Notes: generated from the letters alone by a model not told the origin. Counted from the first letter of the stretch, positions 19,555-27,952 are shown. The stretch: DNA of 64,000 bases from Thermoplasmata archaeon (GCA_021797735.1 JAJZZE010000021.1:1-64000), one strand, 5' to 3'. Translations and numbers: made by a program.

Positions 19555-20385
19555 ATGGAAATATTCAAATCGGTATTTGATAATTTTATGCACATAAGAA
19601 GATCCGGATTTTACATGGATTCAATAAAATTATTTAAACAGTATGGAGGCACATCTGTAAATCTTGTTAATTTCCCGGAATACAGTTATGAACCTGAAAA
19701 CCATTACAGGAAATTATATGACGATACAGTAAAAACCGCTGCTGATATAAATAGCAATGGAATAAATACGGTTATTACAGTAGGGCCATACCCACTGGAT
19801 TATTTCTATTTTTTAAATAGTAATAAGGATCCATTGTACTATATGAAAGATGGTATAGATCTAGCAGTAAAATATATTAACGATGGTAGGGCGGATGCAC
19901 TGGGTGAAATAGGGTATCCACATTTTAGCATTTCAGAGGATGTGTATAACAGATCAGGAGAAATATTAGAATATGCTATGGATTCCTGCAGGGATTATGA
20001 TATACCGTTAATACTGCATACCGCGGATATGGACAATCAGGGATATCTGCAGATAGAAAATATGGCAAAAAAACATTATAAGGTTAATAGAATAATTAAA
20101 CACCATGCAAATGCAACCGATCTTAAATATGAAAATAATATACTTAAATCAGTTATAGCATCAAGAAATAATATAAGAATAGCAGTGGAATCAAAGAATG
20201 ATTTTTTATTAGAGACTGATTATACAGACCAGAAAGAAAAACCCGGGAAGGTAATACCACCCTATTCTGTTCCAAAAAGGGCTTTAATGATTAAAAATGA
20301 ATACAGCAACTATGAGGAAATATTAAATAAAATTTTTATAGACATACCATATAGATTTTACAGAAAGGATTTTTTCACATTATGA
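19555..20385 (+). CDS. TatD-related metal-dependent hydrolase (archaeal TIM-barrel family)
   Basis: 276 residues. The pattern DNFMHIRRSGFY, GPYPLDY, ALGEIGYPHF, LILHTAD, IKHHA and LLETDYTDQ follows an archaeal TatD-like amidohydrolase family, with conserved Glu, His, His and Asp metal ligands near residues 122, 159, 186 and 223. The first metal site is odd: the usual H-x-H appears as F-x-H (DNFMH). A closing VPKRALMIKN block is typical. Substrate unknown; the family includes DNases and other phosphoesterases. Start chosen at the ATG just after a TATA-like stretch. The GINS gene follows 37 bases downstream and may be co-transcribed. Confidence 0.8.
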   Translation: MEIFKSVFDNFMHIRRSGFYMDSIKLFKQYGGTSVNLVNFPEYSYEPENHYRKLYDDTVKTAADINSNGINTVITVGPYPLDYFYFLNSNKDPLYYMKDGIDLAVKYINDGRADALGEIGYPHFSISEDVYNRSGEILEYAMDSCRDYDIPLILHTADMDNQGYLQIENMAKKHYKVNRIIKHHANATDLKYENNILKSVIASRNNIRIAVESKNDFLLETDYTDQKEKPGKVIPPYSVPKRALMIKNEYSNYEEILNKIFIDIPYRFYRKDFFTL

Positions 20386-20422
20386 ATATTTTAATTAATA
20401 TGTATCATATTCATAATTAATT

Positions 20423-21130
20423 ATGTTGGATTTAAATAAATACGATAAAACTTTGGAGGATTTAAAATCCGTGCTTTTCTCGGAAAGAAAAACAAGAAAA
20501 ATTAATAGAATAGATCCTAATTTTTATAAGAATATTTATTCGTTATTTTCTGATTTAAAGGTAGAGAAAGAAGAGGCTTTATCAACGGACATAATGAAAT
20601 ACATGGAAATAACAAGGTTGCTGGATGATGTTAGAAAGAATTTTAAGGCGTTTTTTCAGGTAAGGTTTGAAAAAATAGCAAGATATTCTGTATATGAATT
20701 AACAGATGATACATTATACAATTTAACAAATGAGGAAAAAAACATAATAAAAGAGTTTTCAGACAAAATGAAATATTATTATGATGATTTTATCGGTACC
20801 GGCAAAGCAGAAGAAAATACCGTGGAATTAAATGATGATATAATTAACGGAAATATAAATGAGAATAAACCGGTTGAGGAAAATGAAATAGGGGAAGATA
20901 AAACCGGCAATCAGGCATCGCCTGAAGAAATTCCGGAGAAAATGGAAAAAGAGGTAAAAAGTGAAAATTACGTTCTTGTAAGAATATTAAAGGATTTACC
21001 ACCGGTGGCACAGCCCGATAAAAACTATTACTTACATAAAAATGACATTTTATATATTACCGAATCCTTTGCAAACATTTTAAAAAATCGTGATTCTATA
21101 ATTATGATAAACAAAAAGCAAAAATTATAA
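20423..21130 (+). CDS. gins15: GINS replication factor subunit (Gins15/51 type)
   Basis: 235 residues. Part of the CMG-like replicative helicase (MCM, GINS, GAN/Cdc45). Helical A-domain about residues 1-120 (ALSTDIMKYMEITRLLDDVR, FFQVRFEKIARYSV), then an acidic, low-complexity linker (about 125-180), then the small C-terminal B-domain (YVLVRILKDLPPVAQPDKNY, LHKNDILYI) that is very well conserved in archaeal GINS. The A-then-B order marks the Gins51 type, which in Thermoplasma relatives can form a homotetramer. Followed closely by a small zinc-binding gene. Confidence 0.92.
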   Translation: MLDLNKYDKTLEDLKSVLFSERKTRKINRIDPNFYKNIYSLFSDLKVEKEEALSTDIMKYMEITRLLDDVRKNFKAFFQVRFEKIARYSVYELTDDTLYNLTNEEKNIIKEFSDKMKYYYDDFIGTGKAEENTVELNDDIINGNINENKPVEENEIGEDKTGNQASPEEIPEKMEKEVKSENYVLVRILKDLPPVAQPDKNYYLHKNDILYITESFANILKNRDSIIMINKKQKL

Positions 21131-21151
21131 ATTAAATATAGATAATGTGCC

Positions 21152-21337
21152 ATGGATAAAATATGTGATGTTGTAGGGTGCGATGGGGTAAGTTTTCAGA
21201 CAGTGCCTGCGGATCTGGCCAAAAAAGTATTTTCATTGAAGGATAATAAGACAAAGGTGCATTTATGCAAAGCTCATTATAAAGAATACAAGAAGAACAC
21301 AAAAAAAGAGAGAGAAAATAATAAACTGGACTGGTAA
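21152..21337 (+). CDS. Small Cys/His putative zinc-binding protein
   Basis: 61 residues. Cys pairs C-x4-C near the N-terminus (CDVVGC, residues 5-10) and C-x2-H near residue 39 (LCKAHYKEYKK) could bind one zinc ion, followed by a Lys-rich helical tail. This looks like a small archaeal nucleic-acid- or protein-binding zinc finger. It lies 21 bases after the GINS gene and 8 bases before the glycosyltransferase, so it is probably in one transcript. No name can be given. Confidence 0.75.
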   Translation: MDKICDVVGCDGVSFQTVPADLAKKVFSLKDNKTKVHLCKAHYKEYKKNTKKERENNKLDW

Positions 21338-21345
21338 AAAACTCT

Positions 21346-22116
21346 ATGTATGGCATTTCTATAGTAATTACAGTATATAATGAGGAGAAAAATATACGTG
21401 ACCTTCTGCATTCGTTGATACTGCAGGAACAGCCTGTAGAAATAATCATAGTTGACTCAATGAGCACTGATAAAACTCCGGAAATAATTAAACAGTATAC
21501 TAATAAATATAAGTTTATAAAATATTATAGAAAACGGTCTACAAGGGGGGAGGGCCGTAATTACGGTGTTTCTCTCTCAAAATATGATTACATAGCATTT
21601 ACAGATGGTGATGCCGTTGCACATGAATACTGGATAAAAAATATGAGAAAATTAATTAATAAGTATGATTTAATTGCCGGTGAAACACTGAATGCCGGTA
21701 ATAAAAAATATTCCGCCGGGAGACTAAAATTATTCTATAATGGATTTGAGGTTACACGGCCATCAGCAAATCTATGTTATTCAAAGGAGTTATTTAACAA
21801 AATAAAGGGTTTTGATGAAAAATTTGTAACCGCCGAGGATATTGATTTAAATATCAGGGCAATAAATGCAGGTGCAAGGTATACATGCTGTAACGATTGC
21901 CTTGTGTATAATAAAGCCCGGGACAATTTACATGATTTTTTTAAGCAGGCATACTGGAATGGTTATGGTAGGGGTCAGTTAAAAGCAAAATATAAGGATA
22001 TCAAATTTGGCCATCAAAATGAATTAAAAAGGCTATTCATGCCAAAATATATCATGCGTAATGGAGCGGGATTAATAGGGTATCTGGCTTATAAACTGAG
22101 GAAAAATAAACAATGA
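21346..22116 (+). CDS. Glycosyltransferase family 2
   Basis: 256 residues, GT-A fold. SIVITVYNEEKNIRDLL at the N-terminus, IIIVDSMSTDKTPEI (nucleotide-binding Asp), then AFTDGDAVAHEYWI with the DxD metal site, and FDEKFVTAEDIDLNIRA, the catalytic ED motif of inverting GT2 enzymes. There is no clear membrane helix; it probably acts at the inner membrane face, in glycolipid or glycoprotein synthesis. Start is the ATG at 21346, eight bases after the zinc-protein stop. Confidence 0.88.
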   Translation: MYGISIVITVYNEEKNIRDLLHSLILQEQPVEIIIVDSMSTDKTPEIIKQYTNKYKFIKYYRKRSTRGEGRNYGVSLSKYDYIAFTDGDAVAHEYWIKNMRKLINKYDLIAGETLNAGNKKYSAGRLKLFYNGFEVTRPSANLCYSKELFNKIKGFDEKFVTAEDIDLNIRAINAGARYTCCNDCLVYNKARDNLHDFFKQAYWNGYGRGQLKAKYKDIKFGHQNELKRLFMPKYIMRNGAGLIGYLAYKLRKNKQ

Positions 22117-22263
22117 TAGATAGTCAAATAAAAAAATACACATCATTATGGTAGGGATAATTACAGGCATAACATTTTTTATCATGGAGGGAATGTCCAT
22201 AAGTATCTCTAACCCGGGTTACGCACCAGTATGTGTGAATTTTATGGCTTCCAGGATTTAATG

Positions 22264-23214
22264 TTATTCATATAAATCCGTTGATAGATACTTAAGTCCC
22301 GTATCAGGTAAAATTGTTACCACCACACTTCCACTATCAAGGGAGGAATCAAGTTTCATAGAAGCTGCCACATTGGCGCCACCTGAAAAACCTGTAAATA
22401 TACCCTCTTCTTTTGCCATATTTCTGGCGGTTTTTATTGCCTCTTCATCTGAAACTGCTAGATATCCATCAACAAGTTCCTCATACCAGTATGGTGGTTT
22501 TACAGCGTGCCCTCCACCCTGTATTCTATGCCTTGTTGTTATGACTTTTCCACCAGCAAGGAAGGGTGCTACATCCGGCTCTACTGGATAACATTTTATG
22601 TTATCATTAAAATTTTTGAGTGCCTTTGAAATACCTATAAACGTTCCACCTGTTCCCACATATGCAACAAACGCATCTATCCTGCCTCCCGTTTGCTCCA
22701 GTATTTCCCGGCCTGTTGTTTTTTCATGTACCTTCCAGTTCATAGGATTGGAATACTGGTTTGGCCTATAGGCATTTAACTCCTCCATTAATTCTATGGT
22801 TTTCCTTTCTACTGCTTCATTGTCTATCCTTGATATCTGCCCTGGTTTCTCACCGGGAAGCTGGGGAACAAGGACAACCGTGGCCCCCATTGCCCTTAGC
22901 ATTTTCTGTCTTTCAATGGAATTGCCTTCAGATATAACTGCAACAAATTTATAGCCCTTAACAGCGCATGCTATTGCTAAACCTATGCCAGTATTGCCAG
23001 ATGTTTTTCCAATAATGGTATCACCGGGCTTTATAATGGCCTTTCTCTCAGCCTCCTCTAGCATACCTATTGCTATTCTATCCTTTACACTCAAACCCGG
23101 ATTATAGTATTCCAGTTTTACATATATCTCTATATTTTTGCAACCTGTTTTATTTAATTTAACGAGGGGCGTGTTGCCTATGGCTCCTAGGACATTCTCC
23201 TTTACATCCATCAT
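22264..23214 (-). CDS. cysK: Cysteine synthase (O-acetylserine/O-phosphoserine sulfhydrylase family)
   Basis: 316-residue PLP fold II enzyme that makes cysteine from an activated serine and sulfide. NTPLVKLNK opens the fold, NPGLSVKDRIAIGM holds the PLP Lys (about residue 43), KTSGNTGIGLA is the substrate loop, and VGTGGTFIGISKAL the phosphate loop. Length fits CysK/CysM; a cystathionine beta-synthase without extra domains is the alternative. Monocistronic. A small open frame in the gap downstream (22117-22263) is not supported as a gene. Confidence 0.88.
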   Translation of the reverse strand: MMDVKENVLGAIGNTPLVKLNKTGCKNIEIYVKLEYYNPGLSVKDRIAIGMLEEAERKAIIKPGDTIIGKTSGNTGIGLAIACAVKGYKFVAVISEGNSIERQKMLRAMGATVVLVPQLPGEKPGQISRIDNEAVERKTIELMEELNAYRPNQYSNPMNWKVHEKTTGREILEQTGGRIDAFVAYVGTGGTFIGISKALKNFNDNIKCYPVEPDVAPFLAGGKVITTRHRIQGGGHAVKPPYWYEELVDGYLAVSDEEAIKTARNMAKEEGIFTGFSGGANVAASMKLDSSLDSGSVVVTILPDTGLKYLSTDLYE

Positions 23215-23694
23215 ATTTTATAATCGCATAACTCATATTTAACATTATATGTAAAACGTAATTTAACTGATTGGATTGATATACACAGTTAGGCCATGCC
23301 TGCATCTACACTGCAATGGTGTATGTACATTTATTGCAGAAAAGTGCAGGAAAATCCGTCAAATTCCATATATACAGTAACTACTGGATGGAAATGCCAG
23401 AACGATAGGTTCAGGCAATAAAAAAATTGAGGATTGGTAAAACCCTTAGAAGGATATTATAAAATAAATTATATTACAGACAGGGTTTTTAATTTTAAAC
23501 GTTATTTAGTGTTTTCAGTGATAATATACACATTGATAAGTAAATGAAATGTATATACTATATCTCATATTTTGGAGTCACAGGGAATAGGCAAAACACG
23601 ATACTATGTGAAAAGTTAATTTCCCCTATACGTACATTACTGGCCGGTTAATTCAAAACAAAAAAACTTTATCCTTTGATTTTATAACTGTGGC
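23215..23694. other. Gene-free stretch with short open frames only
   Basis: About 480 bases. Only short frames of about 35-40 codons occur (for example 23544-23651), without ribosome sites, promoter spacing or recognisable protein similarity. The base composition is patchy, so this may be old mobile-element debris, but nothing identifiable remains. The right end contains the promoter region of the 51-residue gene at 23695. Confidence 0.45.
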
Positions 23695-23850
23695 ATGGTT
23701 GCTAAAATATCTGACTTTAAGGGGCACAAAGTAATAACGTTATCAGTAAACGAAGATGATAAATATCCTTTCACTTTTGGCATTGCGAAGGCTAAATTAA
23801 TTCTTGAGAACCTGGATGAGATTAAAAAATTTGTTAATGAATCCAAATAA
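23695..23850 (+). CDS. Conserved small archaeal protein, 51 residues
   Basis: A short complete gene that is easily missed. It reads MVAKISDFKGHKVITL, then DDKYPFTFGIAKAKLILENL and ends IKKFVNESK. The charged beta segment followed by a helix resembles short conserved hypothetical proteins of archaea (pattern: KGxxVI-L, DDKxPF-FG--KAKLI--N---IKKFV). A TATA-like stretch (ACTTTAT) lies about 25-30 bases upstream. It sits alone in a region of degraded sequence and is intact, which suggests selection. Function unknown; the family recognition is from memory of the pattern and should be treated as tentative. Confidence 0.65.
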   Translation: MVAKISDFKGHKVITLSVNEDDKYPFTFGIAKAKLILENLDEIKKFVNESK

Positions 23851-23899
23851 TTTTTAATTTATTATAACCCGGGTTTCGCGAGAAAATTGGTTTGTAACT

Positions 23900-24095
23900 G
23901 CGAATTGAGCCTTTGTATCGTGGAATATCTTGAATTTTTTAATGTCTCCTCAGTAGTGCATCAGTGAATATCATATCAGATGGATTTATTTCATCCTGTT
24001 AAGCAAATCTGAGGTTTCTTTCAATTTACTGGTAGTGTCAATGTATGTAATGAATAATAGTTGTCCATCTGAACAGAATCGATCCCAATCTCGAT
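23900..24095 (-). pseudogene. Degenerate transposase fragment
   Basis: On the minus strand near 24092-24051 a frame reads EIGIDSVQMDNYYS, similar to a motif (DSI/V-R/Q-x-D-x-YYS) of archaeal IS4-like transposases. The continuation is scattered over two frames with stops. No ends or inverted repeats could be found. The assignment rests on one short motif. Confidence 0.3.
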
Positions 24096-24239
24096 TGAGG
24101 ATACAAATTGCACGTATCATCATTCCTTATGGGAAAAGTTCACCTAATAATAGTCAGAGGTGAGGAATAGTGTTACACATTCTCTGAAATAAAAATGATA
24201 AATGCTATGGCACTATACAGTATGGTATAGTGATAGTAA

Positions 24240-24482
24240 ATATCTGCAACAATACATATTAGCGAGAAGCTACAGAAAGAATTAACCAGGTGTAAGATGT
24301 ACGGCAAGGAAACATGCGAAGAGGTAATATGGGATCTCATAGAAGGTACAGTAGAGTTAGAAGGGGAAACAAAGAAGAATATAACTCAGGCCCGACAGGA
24401 TATCAGGGAAGGCAAGTATTACACACTGGAAGAGGTAAAAAGGGAGTTGGGACTTTGGTTCACTTTTATGTTTTACCAGTGA
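24240..24482 (+). pseudogene. RelB-like antitoxin remnant without toxin
   Basis: The frame from 24240 reads (ATA)SATIHISEKLQKEL, then KMYGKETCEEVIWDLIEGTV, and ITQARQDIREGKYYTLEEVK followed by RELGL, the full layout of an archaeal RelB/PHD-like antitoxin: N-terminal ribbon-helix, then a toxin-wrapping helix. The codon where the start should be is ATA and is preceded by a TAA stop, so the normal start appears lost; the first ATG (24297) would remove the DNA-binding part. Downstream no toxin frame of useful length exists; short scraps only (24440-24520). It may be a decayed relBE pair, or translation may begin at 24297. Confidence 0.55.
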
Positions 24483-24551
24483 CATAAGCAGGGCATGAGG
24501 AATTCCATTGAAGGGGGGATTTTCGTTCTGTGCTGTGCATCAATAGCAAAA

Positions 24552-25913
24552 TTATCTGATATCATCAAGGTCTATACAGTAATAACCTTCTCCAGTCAAT
24601 TTTTGTTTTTCCTCTATTTTTAACGCAATTATACCGAAAAATGCTTTTTTGCCCGGGTATATTTCGTTATAATTATTTATCATGTTAATTAATATTGATT
24701 TTGCCCCGTTATAATTTAATTTTTTATACTTTACCTCGAAGATACCTGTATATATCTTATCAGCATCCTGAACTACAATATCGAATTCATAAACCTCACC
24801 GGATCTTGATTTTTTCCATGATCTACCAAGATAAAATATATCAAATGGCATGATACTGTACTTCAATAATAGTTCACGTGCAATAAATTCAAACCTGTGG
24901 CCATAATATGTGTTAATATCCTTATTTATTTTATCATACACGTATTCTATATTATTAAGTTCCAGCAGGCTTTTATAAGGATAAACAAAACGGAACCAGA
25001 ATGCAAAAAAATTATCCTTTATGTAATATATATGATTCTTTTTGTTTCCAGTTAATAATGGAGGCTCCTTTCTAATTATTTCAGATCTTTCCAGAACATT
25101 TAATACTTTGGAAAGCTTGTTCTGGGCTATATGTGATTTCAATGAAATCTCATTGAATGATGACGCCCCATTTGCAATGGAGCTCAGAACAGAAAAATAT
25201 GATGTTATATCCCTATATTCCTCAAATAATAAATTTAAAGGTTCATTATATAAATATGAATTCTTATTCAGTATTCTATTTATTAAATTTTCTTTCAGGG
25301 TTTTATATGTGAATTCTTCCAGATACCTTGGAACCCCACCAAGTATCATGAATATTTTTGATGTTTCAGCATAACTTATATTAAAAAATTCTGATGAATT
25401 TATGAAATTAAGTGGTGCAATATTCATTTCTCCAGTTTTCCTGCCATACAGCGCCGATCCATAACCAAGTGATATCCTGTATATGGATAAAATTAAGGAT
25501 CCAGAGAGTATCAGAAATATTTTTGTATTTTTTAATCCCTCCCAGTGGCGTTGCAATACTGTTGGCCATGCCCTGAAAACATTATAAAGGTACTGAAATT
25601 CATCGATAACCACGATAAATCTCTCATTTTTAGAAATACTGTACAGGAAATTGAAAAAATCATCCCAGTTAGAAAATTTTACATAATTAAATTTCTGTGA
25701 CGCAATTTCAGAAAATGTATCAAGTATATTATCACTGGCATCTGCGATAAAGAATATTGATCTTTTATCTGCAATAAAGTGCTGCAGTAAGGTTGTCTTG
25801 CCCATTCTTCTCCTACCATATAGAATCAACAGCTGTGCCCTTTCTTCCGCATTGAAATTTTCAAGTGAATTCAATTCATCCTCCCTATCAATAAACATAC
25901 TTTTAATAATCAT
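24552..25913 (-). CDS. Archaeal ATPase (ATPase_2 / DUF234 family)
   Basis: 453 residues. N-terminal STAND-like AAA ATPase: FIDREDELNSLENF, Walker A GRRRMGKTTLLQ (about residues 33-44), Walker B FIVVIDEFQYL (about 99-109), and LILSGSLILSIYR sensor. A winged helix follows (SSIANGASSFNEISLKSHI) and then a C-terminal DUF234 domain (FDIVVQDADKIYTGIFEVKYKK) with the D-x(n)-E-x-K pattern of a PD-(D/E)xK nuclease-like fold. These proteins are abundant, variable and often transferred in archaea, and may have DNA-related or toxin-like roles. It lies among mobile debris, consistent with that. Confidence 0.9.
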   Translation of the reverse strand: MIIKSMFIDREDELNSLENFNAEERAQLLILYGRRRMGKTTLLQHFIADKRSIFFIADASDNILDTFSEIASQKFNYVKFSNWDDFFNFLYSISKNERFIVVIDEFQYLYNVFRAWPTVLQRHWEGLKNTKIFLILSGSLILSIYRISLGYGSALYGRKTGEMNIAPLNFINSSEFFNISYAETSKIFMILGGVPRYLEEFTYKTLKENLINRILNKNSYLYNEPLNLLFEEYRDITSYFSVLSSIANGASSFNEISLKSHIAQNKLSKVLNVLERSEIIRKEPPLLTGNKKNHIYYIKDNFFAFWFRFVYPYKSLLELNNIEYVYDKINKDINTYYGHRFEFIARELLLKYSIMPFDIFYLGRSWKKSRSGEVYEFDIVVQDADKIYTGIFEVKYKKLNYNGAKSILINMINNYNEIYPGKKAFFGIIALKIEEKQKLTGEGYYCIDLDDIR

Positions 25914-26140
25914 ACTTTATAGTATGTTTTTATTATATCTAAGTTCATGCATCACCCCAGCAATGTGCCGATGTGTAACTGAATAATCAGAACTGTTAAA
26001 ATTCCTGTTAGGGCATATAAATAACTGGATTCCAAATAACTAATATTCTATTAATATAATAAATATATGAAGCTAACATTAATAGTATGCTAAAAATGGT
26101 ACATCTATTTTTCATCCATGCTTATATACCATATATAAAA

Positions 26141-26160
26141 TGGAAGCACCGGGATTTGAA
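26141..26160. repeat. Distal att copy (duplicate of tRNA-Trp 3' end)
   Basis: TGGAAGCACCGGGATTTGAA matches the reverse complement of the tRNA-Trp acceptor and T-arm, at 26560-26579, with one C/T difference. It lies at the end of the element away from the tRNA. The ATG at 26140 reads through it (MEAPGFEGR, then stop), and the same frame continues after that stop for about 35 codons, suggesting the integrase gene once started across the att core. Confidence 0.7.
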
Positions 26161-26207
26161 GGAAGATAATTCCTGGTGTACCAGCTGCAGGAGAGGGGAT
26201 TTTCTGA

Positions 26208-26513
26208 TTCCATAGCAATAGATATTGCCAGGAAAACTGGCATCGAGACTTTTACGAAATAAAAAAAGCGGGAAAAAAGGCAGGCATAGCTGAACTGCAC
26301 CCGCATGCCCTGAGGCATTTCTGTGCCACAAACCTATTAAAACAGGGGCTGGACATAAGAAAAGTCCAGGTGTATTTAGGCCACAAAGATATAGCGTCTA
26401 CGGTGATTTATACCCACGTCCGCACAGAAGACGTGCAGAGCGAGGTGTACAAAATGTATAACTGGGTTCAAAAGCCCGGGTTTTTTCGATCCGAAATGGA
26501 GGCAGTAATATGA
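26208..26513 (+). pseudogene. Tyrosine recombinase (integrase) C-terminal remnant
   Basis: The open frame encodes the C-terminal catalytic part of a XerA/SSV-like integrase: KKAGIAELHPHALRHFCATN (H-x-x-R), VQVYLGHKDIASTVIYTHV (the LGH box and the Tyr nucleophile). The first catalytic Arg and the N-terminal domain are missing, there is no start codon, and the upstream 70 bases in another frame (YQLQERGFSDSIAID) contain a stop. It is a truncated pseudogene within the element scar at tRNA-Trp. Confidence 0.85.
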
Positions 26514-26546
26514 AGGAAAAAATAGAAGTTTTAAAAAATGGAAAAA

Positions 26547-26566
26547 GCTTCCAGAAATATGGAAGC
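26547..26566 (-). terminator. Hairpin plus T-run overlapping the tRNA-Trp 3' end
   Basis: In the direction of tRNA transcription, GCTTCC in the acceptor arm is followed by an 8-base loop, its complement GGAAGC, and then TTTTT. This looks like a terminator hairpin or a trailer structure, but it would compete with the acceptor stem. It could simply be a chance inverted copy left by the element. Confidence 0.3.
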
Positions 26567-26701
26567 ACTGGGATTTGAACCCAGATCTAAGGGTCTCTTC
26601 CATGTTTCATCGTTCCAGTCATTCATCATAAATTCAGATGACCTTTAGCTAATCACAAACTGACTGGAGCCCTCTAGGATACCTGACTACCCCATGCTTC
26701 C
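26560..26701 (-). tRNA. tRNA-Trp (anticodon CCA) with intron
   Basis: Minus strand, 142 bases including a 69-base intron; mature length 73. Acceptor arms GGAAGCA and TGCTTCC with discriminator A; T arm CTGGG TTCAAAT CCCAG; anticodon stem GAGGG with CCCTT and anticodon CCA after C32-T33. The intron lies after position 37, the canonical archaeal site. A TATA box (ATTTATATTAAAA) lies about 30-40 bases upstream. The 3' end serves as the attachment site for the integrated element on its left. Confidence 0.93.
26595..26663 (-). ncRNA. tRNA-Trp intron with box C/D-like elements
   Basis: The 69-base intron between tRNA positions 37 and 38 contains, in order, GTGATTA (box C-like), CTGA (box D'-like) and ATGATGA (perfect box C' consensus). 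It also holds TGACTGG, which can pair with CCAGTCA spanning the anticodon and the intron start. In other Euryarchaeota the pre-tRNA-Trp intron is a box C/D guide that directs 2'-O-methylation of the tRNA itself. A clear box D was not identified, so this reading is tentative; the intron boundaries are firmer. Confidence 0.6.
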
Positions 26702-26868
26702 TCACAACTATATTATTTTTTAATATAAATATCTATAGTGTTTATACAGTAAAATGGCAATAATACAATAACTGCAGTAAAAAAACATACCTAAGGTCTG
26801 GAAATATGTAACCCTGAACTAAATAAAAAATGTTTAAATTTACATTTTTAGTGTAAAAAATATCAGAA

Positions 26869-27948
26869 TTATATAATGCCCGCTGAGATAAAAGTTACAA
26901 TAACAACAGCTACTGGAATAGATATTAACAGTATAAATATAACAAGCCCCGCTGGACGACCGAAATTTATTGTATATCCAACACCGAATCTTTTCGGTAC
27001 CATCAGGCGCGTATCATTTTTATTATAATAGAGTACTCCAGCTTTCCACAGAGAATCATCATCACTGTTACTGGATACTTTATTATCATTATTTATCTTA
27101 ATATTGCTACCCAGCTGACCGGTTTTAAATGAAACAACAAGGATAAGAATTATCATTAAAAATATGGGAATAATATCAACTAAAATATTCTCTTTTAATA
27201 TTCCCCACATAGAAAAACTGCTGATCAGCAGTGTAGAATTTATAAATGCCGGAATTAATAGCACGGTATAAACCATCCTTTCCATGAATAACATTACTCT
27301 TTTTTCTCCATCCGGTGATGCATTATCTGTTTTCAATGAAGTTTTATATATCGCAAATGCAAGAAGAATAATCATTGCCGTGATTACTATGCTTATAAAC
27401 CCAAGAATAAAGACACTACCTATTGATTTTGTTGAATATGCATTTGGAACACCATTTGCATTATAGTGTGTCGCAAATGTATGTGGTATATTTTTATAAT
27501 ACAATGATCCTGTAATAAATATTGAAACGGATATTAATATTCCGGGGATTCCAAAAAACCATGGAAATTTAGCTTTTTCTATATTAAATACGCCCGTAAC
27601 CTTATTTTCATTCATTGTCCAGTGTTTATCCCTTTTAATTTTTTCCAGTTTGTAATGTTCAGGTAAATATACCATAAATTCTGCTATTATAATAAATAAT
27701 GGCATAAGGGATATTATAAATATATATGGAATTATCAACGTTATAAATGTAAAAATTGCTGTAAAAATTAAAACAGTAAACAGATATATTTTTTTCATTT
27801 TATTTACAATATCAGAATTAATATACTCCAGAGGGATTCTTACACCAAATATTACGGATTTTTCAGTCATATACGGTATCATAGCTATTATTATTCCTAT
27901 TATAAATACAAATAAGGTTTCGGTAATGGTAAATAACGTTATAGCCAT
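26869..27948 (-). CDS. DUF1648/DUF5808 membrane protein (SdpI-like)
   Basis: 359 residues with about eight hydrophobic helices. The middle part NIPHTFATHYNANGVPNAYSTKS matches the DUF1648 motif (IPxHfnxxGxPD) of SdpI/YhdP-type membrane proteins. The segment DDSLWKAGVLYYNKNDTRLM and PKRFGVGYTINFGRPAG before the last helix matches DUF5808. It lies four bases after a GntR/YtrA-type regulator, a pairing common in Firmicutes, so this pair may have been acquired from bacteria. In bacteria such proteins give immunity to toxic peptides or sense membrane stress; here the role is unknown. Confidence 0.85.
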   Translation of the reverse strand: MAITLFTITETLFVFIIGIIIAMIPYMTEKSVIFGVRIPLEYINSDIVNKMKKIYLFTVLIFTAIFTFITLIIPYIFIISLMPLFIIIAEFMVYLPEHYKLEKIKRDKHWTMNENKVTGVFNIEKAKFPWFFGIPGILISVSIFITGSLYYKNIPHTFATHYNANGVPNAYSTKSIGSVFILGFISIVITAMIILLAFAIYKTSLKTDNASPDGEKRVMLFMERMVYTVLLIPAFINSTLLISSFSMWGILKENILVDIIPIFLMIILILVVSFKTGQLGSNIKINNDNKVSSNSDDDSLWKAGVLYYNKNDTRLMVPKRFGVGYTINFGRPAGLVIFILLISIPVAVVIVTFISAGII

Positions 27949-27952
27949 TTAA

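Larger units (their letters stand above)
26141..26580. mobile_element. Remnant of an element integrated at the 3' end of tRNA-Trp
   Basis: Two near-identical 20-base direct repeats, at 26141-26160 and 26560-26579, differ at one base. The right copy is the 3' end of the tRNA-Trp gene; the left copy lies just outside the integrase remnant. This is the usual result of tyrosine-recombinase integration into a tRNA gene, with attL and attR bounding the element. Only about 420 bases remain between them, holding a broken integrase and a 22-codon frame, so the element has lost nearly all its cargo. Confidence 0.7.

Noticed and set aside
22150-22260. 37-codon hydrophobic frame downstream of the GT2 gene
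   Set aside because: Short, no start signals, no recognisable family; may be a scrap of a lost transporter but cannot be supported.
23544-23651. 35-codon open frame (MKCIYYISYFGVTG)
   Set aside because: No ribosome site, no promoter at fitting distance and no similarity; composition does not differ from noise.
26112-26603. Leftward open frames across the integrase scar and tRNA-Trp
   Set aside because: The plus strand carries clear integrase motifs and the minus strand a tRNA; the frames are byproducts.
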